A DNA stretch of 64,000 nucleotides, taken from the NCBI GenBank assembly GCA_910578795.1, contig CAJTSD010000013.1:1-64000 (forward strand). Reading direction: 5' to 3'. Each line of letters starts with the position of its first letter. Position 1 is the first letter of the stretch. The DNA is from an uncultured Lachnospiraceae bacterium. Lineage in GTDB: Bacteria > Bacillota > Clostridia > Lachnospirales > Lachnospiraceae. The position numbers were made by a program, and so were the translations under genes. Shown one piece after another: positions 58,693 to 64,000 of this stretch. The notes below the pieces were generated by a model, which did no database searches, was not told where the DNA came from, and saw only the letters and a list, made by a program, of their open reading frames with translations.

Positions 58693-59439
58693 ATGTTTTC
58701 AAGATTCTATCATGTTATTATAAAGAACCTTCACCATATTTATATGATACCGCAAATGGAATATGTTTCCCGTCATCCGGAAAAGTACTCCGAAGAACAA
58801 ATGTACGCGCTTGACCGGCTTGCCATCAACAGAATGGTGAAATCGGGACATATCACCACCGAAGGTTTTGGAATGAATAATCTCCCAAAAGACGGTGGAT
58901 ATATTATGTGTCCAAACCATCAGGGAAAATACGACACGCTTGGCATCATGCTCACACATGATAAACCCTGCTCCGTGGTAATCGACATTGACAAATCAAA
59001 CACCCCCCTCGTCAGGCAGTTCATCAATTTGGTCCGTGGAAAGCGAATGGACAGGGAGGATGCAAAGCAGTCCATCAAAATCATACGTGAAATGGCTAAC
59101 GAGGCAATGCAGGGACGAAAGTTCATTATTTTCCCGGAAGGCGGATACCACCGCAACGGAAATTCAACCACCGAATTTAAGCCTGGCGCATTTAAGAGCG
59201 CCGTGTGGTCCAAGGTTCCGATTGTGCCCGTTGTTCTGATTGATTCCTACCGCGTTTTTGAGGAACGGAATTTAAAACCCATCAAAACGTTTGTATATTA
59301 TCTTAAGCCGTTATATTATGCGGATTACAAAGACATGACCACGATTGAAATTGCTCAGACCGTACAAAAACGTATCCAGGACATTTTAAACCTGTACAAA
59401 CAGGGCAAACCACCCGGCTCCATTGCGGAACACTGTTGA
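58693..59439 (+). CDS. plsC: 1-acyl-sn-glycerol-3-phosphate acyltransferase (PlsC family)
   Basis: The 248-residue membrane-associated enzyme has motif I CPNHQGKYD (HX4D), a later FPEGGYHRNG (EG motif) and a PIVPVVLIDS motif IV. It acylates lysophosphatidate to phosphatidate. The start at 58693 follows an AAAGGCGTGA box; a longer frame from 58648 adds 15 residues without support. It is one of the few plus-strand genes and converges with yitT. Confidence 0.9.
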   Translation: MFSRFYHVIIKNLHHIYMIPQMEYVSRHPEKYSEEQMYALDRLAINRMVKSGHITTEGFGMNNLPKDGGYIMCPNHQGKYDTLGIMLTHDKPCSVVIDIDKSNTPLVRQFINLVRGKRMDREDAKQSIKIIREMANEAMQGRKFIIFPEGGYHRNGNSTTEFKPGAFKSAVWSKVPIVPVVLIDSYRVFEERNLKPIKTFVYYLKPLYYADYKDMTTIEIAQTVQKRIQDILNLYKQGKPPGSIAEHC

Positions 59440-59447
59440 CAAATTGC

Positions 59448-60308
59448 TTATTCATATGGTCTTTGATAAAACCGTCCCGAAACCTGTTGTGTATTAATCA
59501 CATTAACAAACGCTTTGGGATCAACCGCTTTAATTCCATCAATAATGTCCTTGCACTCCGCCCGTGACACCACGGAATAGACAATCTTGCGCTCCTGATG
59601 CTCATAAGATCCTTCCGCCTCAATAATTGTCGCACCGTGGTTACTGTTCTTTGCAATCACCTCATAAATACGCCGCGCGTGGTTCGTCACGACAAACAGC
59701 GTATGCTGGCGGTACTGCTTAAACAGCATATGCAGAACCTGTGTAGACGTATATTGAAAAATAATGGAATACAACGCCTTTTCCCATCCAAATAAGAAAC
59801 CTGCAATCACCAAAAGCACCGCATTAAATCCAAGAACAACGTTAAACGAATCCACACCATTTCTCTCTGACAAAAAAATACCGATAAAGTCCGTTCCCCC
59901 CGTTGTTGCGTTCATCATCAGACACATGCTGATTGCAAGACCATTGAAAATACCGCCAAACACACTGATTAACAGCGTATCATATGTAATCGCAAACGAC
60001 GGCAGTACATCCGTTAGAACGTTCGTCAGCATAATGGACAAACACGAATAGAGCGTAAATTTCTTGCCGATAAACCGAAAGCCAATATAAATCGGTCCCA
60101 AATTCAGTATCAGATTAATCAATGTATAAGGAAGCTCAACCCCCAAAAAAAGCTCAACAATCCTCTGTATCAGAAGCGTCAAGCCGGTAGCTCCTCCCGG
60201 ATACAGACCGCCTGTCCGCACAAAGGTCTTGATGTTGAGTGCCATAATCACAGACGCGATACAAATTACAACAATTCGTTTTGTATCTTCTTTTAAACTG
60301 AATTTCAT
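59448..60308 (-). CDS. YitT-family membrane protein with DUF2179 domain
   Basis: The 286-residue protein has about five membrane helices (about 10-205) with the YitT signature (NIKTFVRTGGLYPGGATG, TTGGTDFIG) and a soluble C-terminal DUF2179 domain (about 210-286). The family is common in Firmicutes and its function is unknown, perhaps transport. ATG 60308 is chosen for its GGGGAA box. The frame stays open to 60569, overlapping the NUDIX gene, which is not real coding. Confidence 0.87.
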   Translation of the reverse strand: MKFSLKEDTKRIVVICIASVIMALNIKTFVRTGGLYPGGATGLTLLIQRIVELFLGVELPYTLINLILNLGPIYIGFRFIGKKFTLYSCLSIMLTNVLTDVLPSFAITYDTLLISVFGGIFNGLAISMCLMMNATTGGTDFIGIFLSERNGVDSFNVVLGFNAVLLVIAGFLFGWEKALYSIIFQYTSTQVLHMLFKQYRQHTLFVVTNHARRIYEVIAKNSNHGATIIEAEGSYEHQERKIVYSVVSRAECKDIIDGIKAVDPKAFVNVINTQQVSGRFYQRPYE

Positions 60309-60333
60309 AACGATTTCCCCGCAATCCCTTTCT

Positions 60334-60840
60334 TTATGATTCGTAAAATACCCGTTTAATACTATCATAGTGCAGGAATATTCCCTGCGCCGCAAACATT
60401 TCGATTTGCTCAACCGCAGCAAGCATATAGTCATCCGTTTCCTCTGTCTGTATGTGAATATCAGACACGTCAAAGTCCCCCGTAAAACGGTAAATATCCA
60501 CGAAGTAGTTATCGCCCTCACCGGGATTTTCGCGCTTATAGCTGAACAGATAACCGCCCTCCCAGTCACTTACGTCAAGCCCTGTTTCCTCTTTCACCTC
60601 GCGTAAAACAGCATCCTTTGATTCCTCTCCCGCCTGTACCGCACCGCCTGATACTTCCCACCAGCCGGGCGCCCAAGCCTTTGTCATCACGCGCTTTGTA
60701 ATCAGAAAACGGCCGTCTTTATGACGCACTACGCCAAGGACTGTCAAATGATATTCCCCATCCTTTAAGCACCAGTCATTTTTCTTCATGGTTTTTCCCG
60801 TACGGTTTTTATCCACATCATAAATATCCCATAGCTCCAT
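60334..60840 (-). CDS. NUDIX hydrolase
   Basis: The 168-residue protein has the complete NUDIX box (G-x5-E-x7-REVKEETGL at about residues 66-88), so it should hydrolyse a nucleoside-diphosphate-linked compound. The sequence around LWDIYDVDKNRTGKTM resembles the isopentenyl-diphosphate isomerase-like branch, which is often annotated simply as NUDIX. It lies between the glycosylase and yitT with short gaps (24-25 bp). Confidence 0.9.
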   Translation of the reverse strand: MELWDIYDVDKNRTGKTMKKNDWCLKDGEYHLTVLGVVRHKDGRFLITKRVMTKAWAPGWWEVSGGAVQAGEESKDAVLREVKEETGLDVSDWEGGYLFSYKRENPGEGDNYFVDIYRFTGDFDVSDIHIQTEETDDYMLAAVEQIEMFAAQGIFLHYDSIKRVFYES

Positions 60841-60864
60841 TTTAATCCTCTGCTCCTTTTTTGA

Positions 60865-61416
60865 TCACAAGTATTTTCCAATTTCTTCCTTCCAGGCTTC
60901 TGTCAGCCGTTGCACGCTCCATGCCGCATTCGCAGGACTTGTAGACGGAAGCTTTATTACCGGTATTCCTGCAATGCACCCCTTACAGTACTTTCGAAAC
61001 AATACATCCGCCTTCGCTCCGTTCGTGAAAATCACTCTGACCGGAGCAGTCTCAAAAATGACACTCATGTCATTTTCTTTGACATTTTTAATCGTACTGT
61101 CCGCCGATCCGATAATATCGCACGACGCAATGACATCCCAAAGCGCAATCCTGTTTGAAATTAAAAAGCTTCGTTTTTGCGCAATCGTACCAGGAACCTC
61201 TGCAGCTCCAAGCACACCCGCCAGCACCCGCCAAAATCGGTTTTGTGGATGCCCGTAATAAAACTGCTGCTCTCTCGATTTTACGGAAGGCAGAGAACCA
61301 AGGATTAGTATTTTTGACATACTGTCATACACGGGTCCAAACTCATGCGCCACGTGCTCATAGCTGCCCCGTTCCTTCTTCCCATCTTTTAGCTGCCTGT
61401 TCCTCAATTGATACAT
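60865..61416 (-). CDS. Uracil-DNA-glycosylase-family enzyme (deoxyinosine type)
   Basis: The 183-residue protein fits the DNA-deoxyinosine glycosylase subgroup of the UDG superfamily: ILGSLPSVKSREQQFYYGHPQNRFW, later ISNRIALWDVIASCD and LPSTSPANAAW. It should remove deaminated bases from DNA. The start is uncertain. ATG 61416 is only one base from a GGAGG box, while a TTG three codons later has correct spacing. It is the first gene in a run with the NUDIX and YitT genes. Confidence 0.86.
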   Translation of the reverse strand: MYQLRNRQLKDGKKERGSYEHVAHEFGPVYDSMSKILILGSLPSVKSREQQFYYGHPQNRFWRVLAGVLGAAEVPGTIAQKRSFLISNRIALWDVIASCDIIGSADSTIKNVKENDMSVIFETAPVRVIFTNGAKADVLFRKYCKGCIAGIPVIKLPSTSPANAAWSVQRLTEAWKEEIGKYL

Positions 61417-61501
61417 TCCTCCCTACTTTTTAACTATCAGTGACATTATACCAAGAATCGACTTTGTTTTTCAACCCTAACTACAAAAATGGTCAAAACA
61501 G

Positions 61502-61530
61502 TTGAAAAAATAAAAAGTTTCCACTATAAT
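61502..61530 (+). promoter_or_regulatory. Promoter of the DHH phosphoesterase gene
   Basis: TTGAAA (61502-61507) and a perfect TATAAT (61525-61530) are 17 bp apart, with a leader of about 90 nt. Confidence 0.7.
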
Positions 61531-61626
61531 AAAATAGAAAATGCTTGCCGGATATAGTCTGCTTATCTGTTTTAGATATCTTATCCGTAAGCATATCATG
61601 AACGATAACAAGAATGGAGGATTAAT

Positions 61627-62547
61627 ATGAGATTAATAACACGTTCTGACTTTGACGGCCTTGCCTGTGGAGCGCTTTTGAAAGAGGCCGGTATTATAGA
61701 CAGCTGGAAATTTGCGCATCCAAAAGATTTACAGGATGGTCTTGTAGAAGTGACAGAAAACGATTGTCTTGCAAATGTTCCTTTTGTAGAAGGCTGCGGA
61801 CTTTGGTTTGATCATCATTCCAGCGAACATGAACGGCTAGAGCTTGAAGGTAAATACAAAGGCGAAAGTCGTATCACCCCTTCGTGCGCCCGCATTATTT
61901 ATGAATATTACGGCGGGAGGGAACGCTTTCCACAATTCGATGACATGATGATAGCAGTTGATAAAGTTGATTCTGGAAACCTTACGATTGACGAAATCCA
62001 AAAACCTGAGGGTTGGATTCTTGTCGGTTTTCTCATGGATCCCAGAACCGGTCTTGGGCGCTGGCGGAATTTTACTATTTCGAACTATCAGTTAATGGAA
62101 AAACTTATCGACGCCTGCCGCACCATGTCCACAGATGAAATTTTAAATCTCCCCGATGTCAAAGAACGAATTGAGGTTTATTGGGAACAAAATGAAAAAT
62201 TCATGGAAATGGTCAAAAAATATACACGTGTTGACGGCAATCTGATTATTTCCGATTTAAGAGGCGTTGATCCGATTTATTCCGGAAACCGTTTCCTGAT
62301 CTACAGTATGTATCCCGACCAAAATATTTCCGCATGGATTGTCAGTGGGCGCGGGGGCGCAGGCTGTTCGGCGGCATGCGGTTACAGCATCCTTAACAAA
62401 ACATCAAACGTGGATGTCGGAAGCCTGATGTTAAAATATGGCGGCGGCGGACACAAAAAAGTAGGCACCTGCCAGTTTAGCGATGAAAACATGGAAGACC
62501 AATTGCCCAAGCTGCTTGCGGAACTCTCACAAATGGCAAATTCCTAA
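61627..62547 (+). CDS. DHH-superfamily phosphoesterase
   Basis: The 306-residue protein has the DHH motifs (SDFDGLACG, LWFDHHSS) and a DHHA1-like end (GGGGHKKVGTCQF). It differs from NrnA in this window and resembles exopolyphosphatase-like proteins, but substrate assignment is not possible. Metal-binding Asp and His residues look intact. It has its own promoter and a terminator. Confidence 0.87.
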   Translation: MRLITRSDFDGLACGALLKEAGIIDSWKFAHPKDLQDGLVEVTENDCLANVPFVEGCGLWFDHHSSEHERLELEGKYKGESRITPSCARIIYEYYGGRERFPQFDDMMIAVDKVDSGNLTIDEIQKPEGWILVGFLMDPRTGLGRWRNFTISNYQLMEKLIDACRTMSTDEILNLPDVKERIEVYWEQNEKFMEMVKKYTRVDGNLIISDLRGVDPIYSGNRFLIYSMYPDQNISAWIVSGRGGAGCSAACGYSILNKTSNVDVGSLMLKYGGGGHKKVGTCQFSDENMEDQLPKLLAELSQMANS

Positions 62548-62568
62548 TTCAATACATCATAAAGAGTC

Positions 62569-62616
62569 AAAAAAGCTGCACAGTCAAGAATTCTATCCTT
62601 GGCTGTGCAGCTTTTT
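62569..62616. terminator. Bidirectional terminator
   Basis: AAAAGCTGCACAG(T)CAAG pairs with CTTG(G)CTGTGCAGCTTTT around a 9-nt loop, with T-runs both ways, between converging genes. Confidence 0.88.
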
Positions 62617-62632
62617 AATATCTATGATTCCT

Positions 62633-64000
62633 TTACGCAAGCGTAAGATTGAGGTATCCTTCATCACACTCCCACCCCGCCATTTCCCTGGTATGCAGAA
62701 TCATGCCACCCTCATTTTTCTCATATGCCTGAAGAGTATGCGTACTGCGCATAAGTGTTGGAAGAATCTGAGCAAGCTCCTCCTCGTCCAATGTCGTTTC
62801 AACTACATGAAGTTTTCCGATATCACAATCCCTGTCGCACACTCTGTACATTATCAACTTCTTAGTACCGTTTTCACGGTTTGTCAGCTTGAGTGTACCT
62901 CCATTGCAAAAAGAATTTTCCTTCATTGCGTATTGGATTGCCTCCTCGTCCCATTCCACATAGCCCTCACCCGAAAAATACTGGTCCCTGATTTCCTTAT
63001 ATTCCTTGGCAGATACATCTTCCATCTGCCACCTTCCAAGCTCCGCTGCCCTAATTTGCCTCAGATTTTCTGACACATATGTCAGATCCTGCGCTATCTC
63101 ATATGCTGCATTTTCTGACATATATGTCACTTTTTCCGCATAGGCATTATAAACCCAGCAGGGACTCTGCCGGAACACTTCATCAAACCCAAGCTGTTCA
63201 TAATATCGTTGTAAGCTCTCGTTTTCCGGTTGTAAGATAAGAGGTTCCCCATATTTATCAAACGCATACCGAATCAGCTTTGACGCATAACCCTTTCCTC
63301 TGTATTCGGGCAACGTCGCCACTGCATACACATATCTTGCCGCGTGTCTTTCCCCTCCTATCGTAACCGTTACTGGCAGCAGGCTGAGCATGGAAACAGG
63401 CTTACCGTCCTCATGGATCACAAGCATATTTTCCGTCTGAAAGCGATTTTCCAAATACAACTCAATATACTCCCTGTCATCACCAAAACATACCTGCCAT
63501 ATATGCTCAATCGCATCGGTATCCATCTCGTTTGCAAAAACTACGCTGCTTTCCACTGCCCTGTATTTTTTCAATATCATATCCGGATAGTATGAGAGCT
63601 TCGCTTTTCTCAATCCCATATCCCCCGTATCCTCTTCACGGTTTACATAAGTAAAATTCATGCCCTCATGTAAAATAAACTGTTGGTTAATCATGGGATA
63701 TGCACCCTGCAAGTCAGGATATGCCTTCTCGAAATGCACTACAAGCGTATCCGAATTTAATTTTTCCCCTATTGTAAATGCCACAATCTCCTCTGCCTTA
63801 TAAAGCACACCACCTACAAAGCCAAGCTCCTCGAAATAGTCAAACGCCTCGTCAAGTACATTGATCTCCTCCTCCATACTGTCATTCCACTTATCGGCAC
63901 GCATGCACTCCCATTTCTTTGACATTTGACGGCAGCCTTCAATATTTTCCGCACTCATAGGCTCATAGCGCCAATCATTGTCATCCATAAAACGCGCAAT
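62633..64000 (-). CDS. DUF2156/GNAT fusion protein (N-terminus outside window)
   Basis: At least 455 residues are seen; the frame is open at the window edge, and residues before the ATG at 63988 (IARF) fit the same family, so the true start is outside. The first part (to about 155) resembles the C-terminal half of DUF2156 (phosphatidylglycerol lysyltransferase-like; EPMSAENIEGCRQMSKKW). A GNAT acetyltransferase domain follows (VYAVATLPEYRGKGYASKLI, coenzyme A-binding loop RGKGYA). A C-terminal segment of about 130 residues is unassigned. Function: an acyl- or aminoacyl-transfer enzyme, substrate unknown. Confidence 0.82.
   Translation of the reverse strand: MARFMDDNDWRYEPMSAENIEGCRQMSKKWECMRADKWNDSMEEEINVLDEAFDYFEELGFVGGVLYKAEEIVAFTIGEKLNSDTLVVHFEKAYPDLQGAYPMINQQFILHEGMNFTYVNREEDTGDMGLRKAKLSYYPDMILKKYRAVESSVVFANEMDTDAIEHIWQVCFGDDREYIELYLENRFQTENMLVIHEDGKPVSMLSLLPVTVTIGGERHAARYVYAVATLPEYRGKGYASKLIRYAFDKYGEPLILQPENESLQRYYEQLGFDEVFRQSPCWVYNAYAEKVTYMSENAAYEIAQDLTYVSENLRQIRAAELGRWQMEDVSAKEYKEIRDQYFSGEGYVEWDEEAIQYAMKENSFCNGGTLKLTNRENGTKKLIMYRVCDRDCDIGKLHVVETTLDEEELAQILPTLMRSTHTLQAYEKNEGGMILHTREMAGWECDEGYLNLTLA

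Noticed and set aside
60309..60569. N-terminal extension of the YitT protein by 87 residues
   Set aside because: The extension overlaps the NUDIX gene, has no membrane or conserved character, and a ribosome binding site supports the start at 60308.

Overview
The window looks like a chromosomal segment of an anaerobic, motile Firmicute of the class Clostridia, most likely family Lachnospiraceae. The evidence is the mix of AGGAGG-type ribosome binding sites, consensus TTGACA/TATAAT promoters, a T-box leader ahead of thrS, the rimP-nusA-rnpM-ylxQ-infB-rbfA-nrnA-truB-ribF operon order, an OFA-family transporter and several Lachnospiraceae-type small proteins. The species is inferred only at family level. 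There are no rRNA genes, insertion sequences, phage genes or CRISPR arrays. About four fifths of the genes are on the minus strand. Both window ends cut a gene.

Layout. 1-4.9 kb: a cut-off gene, a CheV chemotaxis coupling protein, and a four-gene operon (membrane/coiled-coil protein, OmpR-type regulator, HAMP histidine kinase, lipoprotein). 5-12 kb: a secreted SGNH hydrolase, a cytidylate-kinase-like NTPase, a 950-residue Hsp70-like ATPase, a coiled-coil protein, an iron-sulfur aldo/keto reductase and a TetR regulator. 12-24.9 kb: a heterodimeric ABC exporter, GreA, an OFA transporter, a TrmB-like regulator with lysA, a lipoprotein/DUF4026 pair and a diguanylate cyclase. 24.9-31 kb: a hybrid histidine kinase, tRNA-Thr, cardiolipin synthase, tRNA-Leu and small proteins. 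31-40.5 kb: HflC/HflK, PepD, infC-rpmI-rplT, a DUF1540 protein, the T-box/small ORF/thrS unit and a SEC-C protein. 40.5-52.2 kb: an NlpC/P60 hydrolase, the large nusA-infB translation operon and citrate synthase. 52.5-58.5 kb: tRNA-Glu and a five-gene cluster encoding a redox-domain-GGDEF-EAL protein, Aat, ClpA, ClpS and a secreted SH3 protein. 58.6-64 kb: PlsC, YitT, NUDIX hydrolase, a uracil-DNA-glycosylase-family enzyme, a DHH phosphoesterase and a cut-off DUF2156/GNAT protein.

Themes. (1) Translation and RNA: initiation factors 2 and 3, L35, L20, NusA, RimP, RbfA, TruB, RnpM, YlxQ, NrnA, ThrS and three tRNAs. infC appears to start at the rare AUU codon behind a leader of about 400 nt. (2) Signalling: two histidine kinases, a response regulator, CheV, a GGDEF protein and a GGDEF-EAL protein joined to a Cys-rich redox-type domain. 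(3) Protein quality control: a complete ClpS-ClpA-Aat N-degron cassette, unusual for Firmicutes, plus HflKC.

The most interesting unexplained structure is intergenic. There are two families of small structured repeats, each present twice, with helices conserved by compensatory changes. One family (about 15.83-15.98 and 43.83-43.96 kb) has terminal inverted repeats, and one copy sits inside the nusA operon between nrnA and truB. The other family (about 34.76-34.88 and 36.23-36.35 kb) brackets infC-rpmI-rplT in direct orientation. All functional calls rest on reading the sequence by eye; no database search was run.
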